Shown here: positions 8,132-16,791 of the stretch, piece by piece
How positions within the stretch are numbered: position 1 is the stretch's first letter
Layout of the letters: each line of letters starts with the position of its first letter
Origin: Neorhizobium vignae
GTDB lineage: Bacteria > Pseudomonadota > Alphaproteobacteria > Rhizobiales > Rhizobiaceae
DNA length: 39,018 bases
Reading direction: 5' to 3'
NCBI RefSeq assembly: GCF_000732195.1
Contig: NZ_JNNU01000033.1
Span: 1 to 39,018, forward strand
The notes under the pieces: generated by a model
What the model saw: only the letters and a program-made list of their open reading frames with translations
What the model was told of the DNA's origin: nothing
Database searches by the model: none
Made by a program: the position numbers and the translations under genes

Positions 8132-10066
8132 ATGGCATTGGTGAAGACATCCCAACTGGGTACAAAGGCGGCTGCAAGCAGGGGCGCTCCGGCCGCACCG
8201 GCCGCGAGCATGACAGACAAGCTCGCGATCTCGCGGCGTTCGCAGGATCGCTCCCGCGTCCGGCAGCAGAAGGCAGCCGAGCGTATCGGAGCTGCGACAG
8301 AAGAACTGGCGACCGGTGTTGCGGAAGCCGCCGCAGCGGCCGAGGAACTGCGTCGCGCGCTGGAGCAGATCGCCAGCGGCGCCGAAGAAGCCGCAGGCGC
8401 TGCGCACGAATCGCTGTCCGCTACCACCCACCTTTCAGCCAGGTTCTCTGAGGCCAGAACGGAAGCGGAAGCCTTCCGCAGACGTACTGAAGAACTGCAG
8501 ACCTCCGTCTTCGAATCCGCCGCGCAGATCGATGCGTCGATCTCGGCAATCGACGCCAACGCCTCCCGGCAAATCGCTTCCGTCACCGTTATCGACCGGC
8601 TGCAATCCCAAGCGGAAAGCATCGGGGCCACGACTGTCGCGGTCGCGGATATTTCGGACCGAACCAATCTCTTGGCGCTCAATGCCGCGATCGAGGCTGC
8701 GCGGGCCGGCGACGAAGGCCGCGGTTTTGCGGTCGTTGCCGATGAGGTCCGATCCCTGGCGGAAATTGCCGAGCGAAGCTCGCGCGATGTCAGCCAGCAT
8801 GCAGAGACGATCGTCGCTGGCGTTCGCCGGATTGCCGATCGCATCAAGTCGGCGGCCGCGAAGGCCCAGGAGCAGACGGTTTCAGCCCGGACGGTTTCCG
8901 AAGCACTGCATGTTATTCGCTCGGGCCTGACCGCTCTATCGCAGAACAGCCAGGTGATCCTGATCGCTGCGGTCGAAGCCGAGGTCGCGACACGTGAAGC
9001 TCAAAAGGGCGCCGAAGCCGTGGCGGCTGCGGCCGAACAACAGTCCGCTGCCGCGGCCGAGGCGCAACGCGCGGTCCAACAACAGAGCGCAGCACTCGAG
9101 GAGAGCCAGCAGACGGCCCAGTCGCTGGCAACGCTTGCCGACGACTTGATGAACGAAAACGGCCGGTCCTCGCAGACGGAGGAGCTCAGTTCGGCTGCAG
9201 AACAACTGTCCGCAACAGTCCAGGAACTTTCCGGCGCTGCCGGCGAGATCCTAATCGCGATCGAGCAGATCAGCCGGGGGGCTGAAGCGCAGGCGGCCGC
9301 GACGCAGCAGGCCAATGCGGCCATGACACAGATCGAGAAGAGTGCCTCCCAGACTCAGGAGAGCGCCGAGCAGGCAAGCCAGCGCGCCGACGAAATCAAG
9401 ACGTTCCTGGGAAGAAACAAGGCTGGCCTGAATGTCATCGCGTCGGGCGTTTCCGACGCACTTGGCGAAACAAGAAGCGCTTTGACGGACCTGAATTCGC
9501 TTGGTGAGATCGGGTTCCAGATCGAGCGCACGGTGGACCGGATCGTTCTCGTTGCGGTGCAGACCAGCATGCTGGCGGTGAGCGGTTCGGTGGAGGCGGC
9601 GAGAGCCGGGGAGGCAGGCCGCGGGTTTGCGATCGTCTCGACGGATATCCGCAAGCTCGCGCAGGACGCCGCCGAGAATATCGACGGCGTCAAGGATATC
9701 GTGCGGCAGATCCAGATGCAGATCGCCGCCGTCCAGCGGGAGCTCGAAATGATCGTCGTGGCCTCCGAGGTCGAGATCGCCAAGAACAGGCAGATCGTCG
9801 ACCGGCTAGTCGCTGCGGAAGCCGATGTGGACCTCATGGTGCGCGGCAACGCGTCGATCTTGCAAGCGACTCAGGCAATCCTCGTGGCGGCAAAACAGGT
9901 TCAAGCCGGAACGCAGCAGATTGCCTCGGTCGCGCAGGAGGCGAATGCGGCCTCCGAACAGGCGGCAACAGCAGCAAGGCAGCAGTCCCGTGGGGCGGAG
10001 GACCTGGCGGCGGCTGTCGAAGAAATCGCGTCGCTGGCAGACGAACTCCAGATGTCCGGAAACTGA
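8132..10066 (+). CDS. Soluble methyl-accepting chemotaxis protein with two signalling tips
   Basis: This 644-residue receptor is almost entirely alpha-helical coiled coil, rich in Ala, Glu and Gln, with no transmembrane segment and no obvious ligand domain, so it should be cytoplasmic. It contains two hairpin-tip motifs of the MCP signalling domain (PF00015). The first, canonical, is NLLALNAAIEAARAG plus GRGFAVVADEVR at about residues 180-210. The second, divergent, is SMLAVSGSVEAARAG plus GRGFAIVSTDIR at about 478-508. The tip binds CheW and CheA. A tandem arrangement in one chain is unusual. Glu/Gln pairs that could be methylation sites flank the tips; there is no C-terminal CheR-tethering pentapeptide. 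It heads the che operon; the three-domain CheW starts 4 bases after its stop. The input signal is unknown. Confidence 0.9.
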   Translation: MALVKTSQLGTKAAASRGAPAAPAASMTDKLAISRRSQDRSRVRQQKAAERIGAATEELATGVAEAAAAAEELRRALEQIASGAEEAAGAAHESLSATTHLSARFSEARTEAEAFRRRTEELQTSVFESAAQIDASISAIDANASRQIASVTVIDRLQSQAESIGATTVAVADISDRTNLLALNAAIEAARAGDEGRGFAVVADEVRSLAEIAERSSRDVSQHAETIVAGVRRIADRIKSAAAKAQEQTVSARTVSEALHVIRSGLTALSQNSQVILIAAVEAEVATREAQKGAEAVAAAAEQQSAAAAEAQRAVQQQSAALEESQQTAQSLATLADDLMNENGRSSQTEELSSAAEQLSATVQELSGAAGEILIAIEQISRGAEAQAAATQQANAAMTQIEKSASQTQESAEQASQRADEIKTFLGRNKAGLNVIASGVSDALGETRSALTDLNSLGEIGFQIERTVDRIVLVAVQTSMLAVSGSVEAARAGEAGRGFAIVSTDIRKLAQDAAENIDGVKDIVRQIQMQIAAVQRELEMIVVASEVEIAKNRQIVDRLVAAEADVDLMVRGNASILQATQAILVAAKQVQAGTQQIASVAQEANAASEQAATAARQQSRGAEDLAAAVEEIASLADELQMSGN

Positions 10067-10070
10067 AGGT

Positions 10071-11492
10071 ATGGCAGGATCATCCTCTACCGCGGATGTC
10101 GAGCGGCGACGTCTGGTATTCCGGGTCGGAGAGCGAAACCATGAGATCGAAGCGGACCTGGTGCTGGAAGTGGTAAGGGTGCCGCACATCACGCGGGTCC
10201 CGCATGGACCAATGGCGCTCGCTGGTATCGCCAATCTTCGCGGCAAGCCGGTCCCGGTCCTGTCGATGGGCAAGGTCCTGAATGGAAGCCACGGTTCGAC
10301 AAGGGACGGCAAGATCATCGTTTACGATCACGGCGGCGCCGTCGGCCTGCTCGTCGATGATGTGTTGCGGCTTTCGGCTGATGCCACGACAGCACCGCTT
10401 CAGGGGCTGAACGGTCTGCTGGACGCAGCTTTTAAGGTGGCGAGGCGTGCGCCGGTCGAACGAGCCGTCAATGGCGACCGTGGCGCAGAGCTGGAGGCGA
10501 GCGTTCAGCTCATCGCCTTGCTGTCGTTTCGCGTGGCAGGGCAGCTCTATGGTCTACCGCTCGAGGATATCCGCGAGGTGGCGACGCTGACCGACGATAT
10601 CGCGGTCATTCCGAATGCCGCGGCGGCGTTCATCGGTCTCATTCCGATGCGAGACAGCGTCCTGCCATTGGTTTCGCTGGCATCGCTTCTCGGTCTTGAT
10701 GGCCCCCATTCGGCGGGTGAAGGCTCGCCTATCATTGTCGTGGAGTACGAGGGCGATCTGGTGGGCCTGGTCGTCGATGACATGGATGTCATCCGCCGCC
10801 TGGACGAAGCTGCCATCGACACGGTGCCGGCGGTGCTCCAGCGCGAGCGCGGCTATGCGCAGATCGAGGCGATCGGTCGGATAGCGGAAGGCGGACTGCT
10901 GATATCCATCCTGTCGCCGGAAAAGCTGTTCAGTCATCATACCGTCATCCAGGCGATCGGCCAGAATGAAGGAGCGAAACCGATGGGAACGACACGCGAG
11001 AAAGACGACACGTTCGAGCAGTTCCTGATCTTCCAACTCGGCGACGAAAATTACGGCCTGCCGATCGGCTCGGTAGACGAAGTCGTGCGCGTTCCGAACG
11101 AAGTGACCCGCATGCCTGGTGCGCCGACTTTTATGATGGGCGTCATCAACCTGCGCGGCAAGGCCATTCCGCTGATCGATCAGAGGACCCGTTTCGAAGC
11201 CGTCGAACTGGCGCAGACAGCCAAGGCGCGCGCCATCATCGTGACGCTCGGGACCCTGCAGGCCGGCTTCGTGGTGGATAGTGTGTCCGAAGTGAAAGCC
11301 TTCTCCTCGACAGCGCTGTCCGCAGCGCCTGAGTTTTCGTCCGAACAGACGGACGTCTTCGATCGCATCGCCCATATCAAATCCGACGGCCGAATGATCC
11401 TGCTGATCGATCCCCAGGAGCTATTGAGCCGCGCGGAACGGGACATCGTGGCGGCGATCACCGACAACAAGACGGCGGTGGCCGTTCCGTGA
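10071..11492 (+). CDS. cheW: Three-domain CheW coupling protein
   Basis: This 473-residue protein is built of three consecutive CheW-like beta-barrel domains (PF01584), about residues 8-150, 150-300 and 315-465. Each repeats the family pattern: LVFRVGERNHEIE...RVPHITRVPHGPMALAGIANLRGKPVPV (split here for description); FRVAGQLYGLPLEDIREVAT with FIGLIPMRDSVLPLVSL; and FQLGDENYGLPIGSVDEVVR with MGVINLRGKAIPLID. CheW links receptor tips to CheA, and a triple CheW could bridge several receptors or kinases. ATG 10071 lies 4 bases after the receptor stop. The open frame extends further upstream, but that part is a shadow of the receptor gene. The CheB start overlaps its stop. Confidence 0.92.
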   Translation: MAGSSSTADVERRRLVFRVGERNHEIEADLVLEVVRVPHITRVPHGPMALAGIANLRGKPVPVLSMGKVLNGSHGSTRDGKIIVYDHGGAVGLLVDDVLRLSADATTAPLQGLNGLLDAAFKVARRAPVERAVNGDRGAELEASVQLIALLSFRVAGQLYGLPLEDIREVATLTDDIAVIPNAAAAFIGLIPMRDSVLPLVSLASLLGLDGPHSAGEGSPIIVVEYEGDLVGLVVDDMDVIRRLDEAAIDTVPAVLQRERGYAQIEAIGRIAEGGLLISILSPEKLFSHHTVIQAIGQNEGAKPMGTTREKDDTFEQFLIFQLGDENYGLPIGSVDEVVRVPNEVTRMPGAPTFMMGVINLRGKAIPLIDQRTRFEAVELAQTAKARAIIVTLGTLQAGFVVDSVSEVKAFSSTALSAAPEFSSEQTDVFDRIAHIKSDGRMILLIDPQELLSRAERDIVAAITDNKTAVAVP

Positions 11493-12571
11493 TCCGTCTC
11501 CTCATCGTCGAGGATTCCGCGCTGATGCGGAAGCTTCTGGGCCGGATTTTCAGCGCGGAAGGTGATTTCGAGATCGAATACGCCCGTGACGGTGCTGAGG
11601 CGCTGAAGGTTGTGTCGAACTTCCGGCCCGACGTGGTGACCCTCGATATCCATATGCCGTTGATGGATGGGCTCACCTGTCTCGATCGCATCATGCTTGA
11701 ACATCCTTGCCCGGTGGTGATGGTGTCGTCGCTCACGGAGGAGGGCGCGGAGGAGACCTTGGCGGCGCTGGAGATCGGCGCCGTGGATTTCATCGCCAAG
11801 CCAAGCGGCGCGATTTCGCTTTCGATCGACGAACTGACCCCGCGCCTCATCGAGAAAGTCCGCACTGCTGCGACGGTGCGGATCCGGCGCAGCCGCAGGC
11901 TTGCCGAGCGCGTTCGCCTGACGCAGAGAGCGGCGCCACGGCAGGCGCTTCCAGCGCGCCATCGCGAAAACTCTTCCCCAAGGACCCGGGATGCGGGCAG
12001 GCCGGGTCTCGTGCTGATCGGAACGTCGACGGGCGGCCCCCCTGCACTGGACGCGGTTCTCGCCAACCTGCCGGCCGATTTTGGTTGGCCGGTGGTCGTG
12101 GCGCAGCACATGCCCGCATCATTTACAGGACCACTCGCCCGACGACTGAACACGATATGTGCTTTGACCGTCACCGAGGTAAAGCTGCAGACCAAGCTCG
12201 AGCCTTGCAATATCTACATCGCCAGGGGTGACGCAGATATCGTCATCTCTTTGCGCGGCGGGTCTCTGGTGGCGATGGCTGCCCCGATCGACCCGGCCTA
12301 TCGGTGGCATCCGAGCGTCGACCGGATGGTGCGCTCGGCGATGAAACATGTGCCGACACCAGATCTGGTTGGCATACTGATGACGGGTATGGGGAACGAC
12401 GGTGCCGCGGCCATGGCAGACCTGCAGGCCGCAGGCGGCTACACGATTGCCGAATCGGAGGAAACCGCCGTTGTCTGGGGCATGCCGGGAGAGCTGGTGC
12501 GCCTTAACGGTGCCAGTGAAATCAGGCGCGTGGACGAAATCGGAGCCTGCCTCCTGGATCGGGTTTACTGA
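11489..12571 (+). CDS. cheB: Chemotaxis protein-glutamate methylesterase/deamidase CheB
   Basis: This 360-residue protein has an N-terminal receiver domain (VEDS 7-10, phospho-acceptor Asp53 in TLDIHMP, Lys104 in AKPSG), a basic linker (about 130-170) and a C-terminal methylesterase domain (PF01339). The Ser-His-Asp catalytic triad is complete: Ser180 in GTSTGGP, His207 in AQHMP and Asp304 in TGMGNDGA. It removes methyl groups from receptor glutamates when phosphorylated by CheA, opposing CheR. The start is GTG 11489, overlapping the cheW stop by four bases (GTGA), which indicates translational coupling. The length and domain order are normal for CheB. Confidence 0.96.
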   Translation: MIRLLIVEDSALMRKLLGRIFSAEGDFEIEYARDGAEALKVVSNFRPDVVTLDIHMPLMDGLTCLDRIMLEHPCPVVMVSSLTEEGAEETLAALEIGAVDFIAKPSGAISLSIDELTPRLIEKVRTAATVRIRRSRRLAERVRLTQRAAPRQALPARHRENSSPRTRDAGRPGLVLIGTSTGGPPALDAVLANLPADFGWPVVVAQHMPASFTGPLARRLNTICALTVTEVKLQTKLEPCNIYIARGDADIVISLRGGSLVAMAAPIDPAYRWHPSVDRMVRSAMKHVPTPDLVGILMTGMGNDGAAAMADLQAAGGYTIAESEETAVVWGMPGELVRLNGASEIRRVDEIGACLLDRVY

Positions 12572-13437
12572 TGGTGATCCCTCCGGCAGATTCGGAAAAT
12601 TACGGTACTGCTCCGCTTTCGGTGGCCGATCTGGAGGAAATCTGCGCCATCATCTATCAACGCAGCGGCATGGTTTTCGGAGAAACGAAACGCTATTATA
12701 TCGAACGACGCGTCGCCGACCTGATTAGCCAACGGAAGGCACGGTCGGTTAAGAACTACATTTCCATACTGCGTGGCGACCTGCGGGAAACCGAGCTGTT
12801 GATCAACAGCTTCACCGTCAACGAAACCTATTTTTATCGCGAGCACCACCAGCTTGCCTGCCTCAGCAATTCGATCCTGCCGGACGTGATCAAAGCGAAG
12901 GGGCCGGGCGATCGTATCCGTATCTGGTCCATGCCCTGTTCTAGCGGCGAGGAGCCCTATTCGATTGCCATCTGGCTGCTTGAAAACTGGCCACTGGTCG
13001 ATGCCTACAATATCGAAATCACCGGCTCGGATATCGACACCGCCATTCTGCGGCAGGCGGTGGACGGGTACTATGGGCAGCGGTCGCTGTCGAAGATCCC
13101 GAAGGATATCCTCGACCGCTATTTCGAGCCCGAGAGGGAGCGGCAACGCCGGCTGATCGGCGATCTCAGGGAATCCGTGACCTTCGCCAGGGGCAATATC
13201 GTCGATCGGTCCAGTCTGGCGGCACTCGGGCGTTTCGATGTGATATTCTGCCGCAACCTGCTGATCTATTTCGATGAGGCGGCGCGAGAAGTCGCGGCGC
13301 GCAATATCCACGAACTGCTCTATCCCGGCGGCTATATCTGCCTTGGCCATACGGAATCCATGTCGCGCATTTCGGAAACTTTCGAACCGGTCCGCTTTCC
13401 CGACGCCATCGTCTATCGAGAGGCGGGAGTTAAATGA
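12571..13437 (+). CDS. cheR: Chemotaxis protein methyltransferase CheR
   Basis: This 288-residue S-adenosylmethionine-dependent methyltransferase methylates receptor glutamates. The N-terminal helical domain holds the receptor-contact region, followed by INSFTVNETYFYRE, the family block 'lTtneT.FfRe'. The SAM-binding motif is IWSMPCSSGEEPYSIAI (canonical A-x-S-t-GEEPYS), then ITGSDIDTAILRQA and IFCRNLLIYFDE. No TPR domain is attached. ATG 12571 overlaps the cheB stop by one base, and cheA begins right after its stop. The presence of a CheR/CheB pair implies that the soluble double-tip receptor upstream is adaptively methylated. Confidence 0.96.
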   Translation: MVIPPADSENYGTAPLSVADLEEICAIIYQRSGMVFGETKRYYIERRVADLISQRKARSVKNYISILRGDLRETELLINSFTVNETYFYREHHQLACLSNSILPDVIKAKGPGDRIRIWSMPCSSGEEPYSIAIWLLENWPLVDAYNIEITGSDIDTAILRQAVDGYYGQRSLSKIPKDILDRYFEPERERQRRLIGDLRESVTFARGNIVDRSSLAALGRFDVIFCRNLLIYFDEAAREVAARNIHELLYPGGYICLGHTESMSRISETFEPVRFPDAIVYREAGVK

Positions 13438-15399
13438 ATGGATGAATTGATTCCCCAATTCGCCATCGAGGCGCGCGAACTTGTCCAGCAGGCTTCGGAT
13501 GATCTCCTGTCGCTCGAGGCCAATCCGCGCAAACGCGAAAGCCTGGAAAGCGCCTTCCGGGCGTTCCACACGCTGAAGGGATCGGTTGGTCTTTTCGATT
13601 TCGGCCCAATGCTCGGATTATTGCATCAGGCGGAAGATCTTCTGTCGCAGGCACGCGTCGGCAAGATAGTCGTGGACGCGACGCTCATCGATCCACTTCT
13701 GGCGGTGATCGAGTGGGTTGATAGCAGTATCGACGGCATCTCGCAAACAGGTCGTCTATCCGAAGCGCAGGAGAAGCAGGCGCCGAGGCTTCTCAGGCTT
13801 CTAACCGGAGAAATGACCGAGCCCGACGCCAACGCGGGTGCCGATGCGCCCACACCACTCCCGGAGTGGGCGTCGGCTCTGCATGAACAGGCTGATCTTG
13901 TGGATGCGGGAGGAAGCTTGATCGCCGTCCGCTATGAACCGCATCCCGAATGTTTCTTCAACGGCGACGATCCGCTGGCGACGATATCTCGGCTTTCAGA
14001 CCTGCGGTATCTGGCGTTTTCGCTTAAAGAAGACCCACCATTGCCGCAGGATTACGATCCTTTCCGCTGTAATCTGCTGATCGAGGCCATTTCGGGCGGT
14101 TCGCTTGCCGAGGCGGAAGCCGTGTTCCGACTGATCCCGGATCAGGTCAAGATCTTCACGCTGCCCGGAGCAACCGCCAAGCAGGCATCCGCCGGCCCGG
14201 AAGCATCACCGGACCGTTCGACGGATCGTCAATCGACGACCATGCGGGTCGATTCCGCGCGTATCGATAAACTGATCGAGATCGCCGGCGAGCTGATCAC
14301 CGCCAAGAACGGCCTCGTTACGCTGGCGGAGGAAGCACGCGGCCACGGCAATGATCCCTTGGCAAGACGAATCCTCGCAAACCATCATGAAATCGAGCGC
14401 CTGGTCGCTTCGCTCTATAGCGCCGTCACCCAGGCGCGGATGATCCCGCTCGAACACACCTTTCGTCGCTTTCCGCGACTGGTGCGAGAAACATCGGCAA
14501 GGCTCGGCAAGGCGCTCGACCTCATCATCGAGGGCGAGACCGTCGAAGCGGATCGGGAAATCGTGGAGGAACTGTTCGAGCCTTTGCTGCACCTCATTCG
14601 AAACGGTCTCGACCACGGCATCGAGCCCGAAGCCGACCGGCTGCGGCAGTCCAAACCCCCCAGGGGCCGCCTCCTGCTGTGCGCCCGGCAGCGCGGCGAC
14701 CAGATCGAGATCGAGGTAGCCGACGACGGCAGCGGCATGGATCCGCAGCGGGTGCGGGCGGCGGCGATCGATCGCGGCCTGATATCGCAAGGCCAGGCAT
14801 CAGCTCTCTCCGACCGGGACATCCTGCAATTTGTCTTTGCGCCCGGCTTTTCCACTGCCTCCTCGGTCTCCGACTTGTCCGGCCGCGGTGTGGGCCTGGA
14901 TGCCGTCCGGAGCTCCGTCAAAAGGCTTGGCGGGACGCTCGAACTGCAAAGCACGATCGGTTGTGGCACGTCCTTCGTTCTGAAATTGCCGATCAGCTTT
15001 TCGATGACGCAGTTGATAGTCGTTCAGGTTGGCGATGAGCGTTATGGCATTCCGATTTCGGACGTCATCGAGACCCACAAGCTCGCGGCGAGTGCCGTCC
15101 AGTCCATCCGGGCAGGCAAGGCCTTCGTATTACGCAACCGGACGATCCCATTGCTCCGCCTCGGTGAGCTGCTGCAGATGCAATCGCCGAACTCCCATTC
15201 CAGCGACCTCAAGGTGTTGGTCGTGCGCGCGGGGGAGGAGGAAATTGGTGTGTCGGTCGATGCGATCGCCGAGCGTGCAGAGACATTGACGCGCCCGTTG
15301 GCTGGTTTGCTGCACGGCGTGCCAGGGATTGCGGGAACGACTTTGCTGGGGGACGGAAAGGTCCTGCTGGTGTTGAACATGGAGGAGTTGGTACAATGA
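13438..15399 (+). CDS. cheA: Chemotaxis histidine kinase CheA
   Basis: This 653-residue kinase has an N-terminal Hpt (P1) domain with phospho-acceptor His44 in FHTLKGSVG. A second region at about residues 140-240 (YEPHPECFFNGDDPLA ... CNLLIEAISGGSLAEAEAVF) resembles the accessory regulator-binding region of some CheA proteins. It is followed by the dimerisation domain (VDSARIDKLIEIAGELITAK, about 270-290), the HATPase domain with N-box LIRNGLDHGIE (about 385), DDGSGMD (about 430) and GRGVGLDAVR (about 480), and the C-terminal CheW-like P5 domain from about 522. All nucleotide-binding boxes are intact. It should phosphorylate CheB, CheY and possibly the nearby receivers. ATG 13438 directly follows the cheR stop, and the next gene overlaps by four bases. 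Confidence 0.96.
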   Translation: MDELIPQFAIEARELVQQASDDLLSLEANPRKRESLESAFRAFHTLKGSVGLFDFGPMLGLLHQAEDLLSQARVGKIVVDATLIDPLLAVIEWVDSSIDGISQTGRLSEAQEKQAPRLLRLLTGEMTEPDANAGADAPTPLPEWASALHEQADLVDAGGSLIAVRYEPHPECFFNGDDPLATISRLSDLRYLAFSLKEDPPLPQDYDPFRCNLLIEAISGGSLAEAEAVFRLIPDQVKIFTLPGATAKQASAGPEASPDRSTDRQSTTMRVDSARIDKLIEIAGELITAKNGLVTLAEEARGHGNDPLARRILANHHEIERLVASLYSAVTQARMIPLEHTFRRFPRLVRETSARLGKALDLIIEGETVEADREIVEELFEPLLHLIRNGLDHGIEPEADRLRQSKPPRGRLLLCARQRGDQIEIEVADDGSGMDPQRVRAAAIDRGLISQGQASALSDRDILQFVFAPGFSTASSVSDLSGRGVGLDAVRSSVKRLGGTLELQSTIGCGTSFVLKLPISFSMTQLIVVQVGDERYGIPISDVIETHKLAASAVQSIRAGKAFVLRNRTIPLLRLGELLQMQSPNSHSSDLKVLVVRAGEEEIGVSVDAIAERAETLTRPLAGLLHGVPGIAGTTLLGDGKVLLVLNMEELVQ

Positions 15400-15689
15400 C
15401 GGTTAGCCTCAAGACCGACACCATTATCTTGTCAGGAACATGCGGTGCGGAAGAAGTCGAAACACTCGTGGGGTATCTGGAAAGCCTGCCTGGTCTTTCC
15501 GTTGACCTTGGCGCGGCAACGGCGATACACACGGCTCTCTGGCAGGCCCTGATGGTATTTAGGCCAAGGATGGTTGGTGCCTCTATGTCATCGTTGGTAG
15601 ATAACAGGCTTCTGCTGGCGTTAAACGCCTTCCTTGACGACACTCAAGAACCGCCGGTCAAACTTGCGGAGTCATCCTCATCCCAATAA
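15396..15689 (+). CDS. Small STAS-like protein in che operon
   Basis: This 97-residue protein has a pattern of short strands and helices compatible with a STAS/MlaB-like domain: TDTIILSGTC (strand), EEVETLVGYLESL (helix), LSVDLGAATAIHTALWQALM (the block that in STAS proteins reads 'vDlsgv..iDtaglq.L'). The usual Asp-Ser/Thr phosphorylation pair is replaced by IHTA, so regulation by Ser/Thr phosphorylation is doubtful. ATG 15396 overlaps the cheA stop by four bases, so the protein is probably made in fixed ratio with CheA. A role as an adaptor or scaffold is a guess from context. A gap of 54 bases precedes cheY. Confidence 0.6.
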   Translation: MTVSLKTDTIILSGTCGAEEVETLVGYLESLPGLSVDLGAATAIHTALWQALMVFRPRMVGASMSSLVDNRLLLALNAFLDDTQEPPVKLAESSSSQ

Positions 15690-15743
15690 GGGTATCATTA
15701 AGCTCGTGGCAGGCGGGGCCGCTACGACTATTCGGAGTAAGAA

Positions 15744-16127
15744 ATGACGATCACAGTCCTGGTGGTGGATGATAGCAAATTGGCCCGCATCGTGGCGGGC
15801 AAGGCGATCGCCGCATTGCAACCCGATTGGACCCGTGTCGAAGCAGGCAATGCCGTCGACGCGATGGATATCGTCGGCTCGCAGCCAATCGACGTCGCAA
15901 TCCTCGATTTCAACATGCCGGACAAGGACGGGCTTGAACTGGCGTCGGAACTGCGCGCCGCCCACCCGAACATGCCAATCGCGGTGATCACGGCAAATGT
16001 TCAGGATGAGATCATTGCACGGGTCCGTGCGCTGAACGCCACATTCGTCGCCAAGCCGGTTACTCAGGAGGCCCTTAACGGTTTCATCTCCGGCGCGGCG
16101 CTTCGGCTCAAGAAGGCGGGAGCATGA
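15744..16127 (+). CDS. cheY: CheY-type receiver protein
   Basis: This 127-residue single receiver domain has acidic pair VVDDSK (residues 7-12), phospho-acceptor Asp in AILDFNMPDKDG (about residue 54), Thr in VITANVQ and Lys in AKPVT. Asp-Phe-Asn-Met-Pro with the preceding small residues is the usual CheY active-site block. A ribosome site GGAG (15734-15737) precedes ATG 15744. Its stop overlaps the cheC start by four bases, coupling synthesis of the regulator to its probable phosphatase. The output target (flagellar motor, pilus or another regulator) is not evident in this window. Confidence 0.92.
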   Translation: MTITVLVVDDSKLARIVAGKAIAALQPDWTRVEAGNAVDAMDIVGSQPIDVAILDFNMPDKDGLELASELRAAHPNMPIAVITANVQDEIIARVRALNATFVAKPVTQEALNGFISGAALRLKKAGA

Positions 16128-16762
16128 CCGACAGCACTATTGCGCTGGACGAACTCGAACGCGATGCGCTGACCGAACTCGTGAATATCGGCGTCAGCCG
16201 CGCCGCCGCGAGCTTGCGAAAGATGGTCAACAAACAGGTGATCCTGTCTGTCCCGTCTGTCGAGATTGTCACGCGCAAGTCGGCAGCCTCCCTGATCGGC
16301 CAGCGCGAAAGCGAGAATCTGATCGCCGTCCAGCAGCAGTTCGAAGGTCCGTTCTCCGGCCGCGCCCTGCTGATCTTCCCCGAAAGCAACGGACTGTCAC
16401 TCGTGCGCGCCATTGTCGGCGACGAGATGGGCGAGGCCGACGTTGTCGATATGGAAGAGGAAGCGCTTGCGGAGACCGGCAACGTTATCCTGAACGGTTG
16501 CCTCGGCTCGATGGCGAACATGCTGCAGCAAACCCTGAAAATGTCGCTGCCCAATCTGCGCCGGGGTGACAGCAATTTTCTGTTCGAGGCCATCGGCGGG
16601 CCAAATGAAGAGAGCTTCGTTCTCTTTCTGTATATCAACTTCTCGGTTCGGGAGCGTAATATCCGTGGATATATCGCAATGATCATGGACCTTCCGTCGC
16701 TGGAAAAGCTCAAACAGCTCATCGCCGACTTCATCGATCGCGTGATGGCGGAAGCAGACTGA
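16124..16762 (+). CDS. cheC: CheC-type CheY-P phosphatase
   Basis: This 212-residue protein belongs to the CheC/CheX/FliY phosphatase family. Two copies of the catalytic pattern D/S-x3-E-x2-N are visible: Asp14-Glu18-Asn21 in DALTELVNIG, and Glu120-Asn123 in EALAETGNVILNG (Glu in place of the first Asp/Ser). Both catalytic Glu-Asn pairs are thus intact, which suggests active dephosphorylation of CheY-P. In Bacillus CheC activity depends on CheD, but no cheD gene is present in this operon. The start overlaps the cheY stop (ATGA). A hydrophobic C-terminal half (SFVLFLYINFSV) fits the family fold. Confidence 0.85.
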   Translation: MTDSTIALDELERDALTELVNIGVSRAAASLRKMVNKQVILSVPSVEIVTRKSAASLIGQRESENLIAVQQQFEGPFSGRALLIFPESNGLSLVRAIVGDEMGEADVVDMEEEALAETGNVILNGCLGSMANMLQQTLKMSLPNLRRGDSNFLFEAIGGPNEESFVLFLYINFSVRERNIRGYIAMIMDLPSLEKLKQLIADFIDRVMAEAD

Positions 16763-16791
16763 AGTGAGGCGGGTGGGTAGCGGCGGCGATC

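Noticed and set aside
8059..8847. 262-codon minus-strand frame opposite the chemoreceptor
   Set aside because: It is very Ser/Ala-rich low-complexity sequence produced by reading the coiled-coil gene backwards.
9825..10070. N-terminal extension of the CheW frame overlapping the receptor gene
   Set aside because: It is the receptor gene read in another frame; its composition is Arg/Ser-rich, and the CheW homology begins only after ATG 10071.
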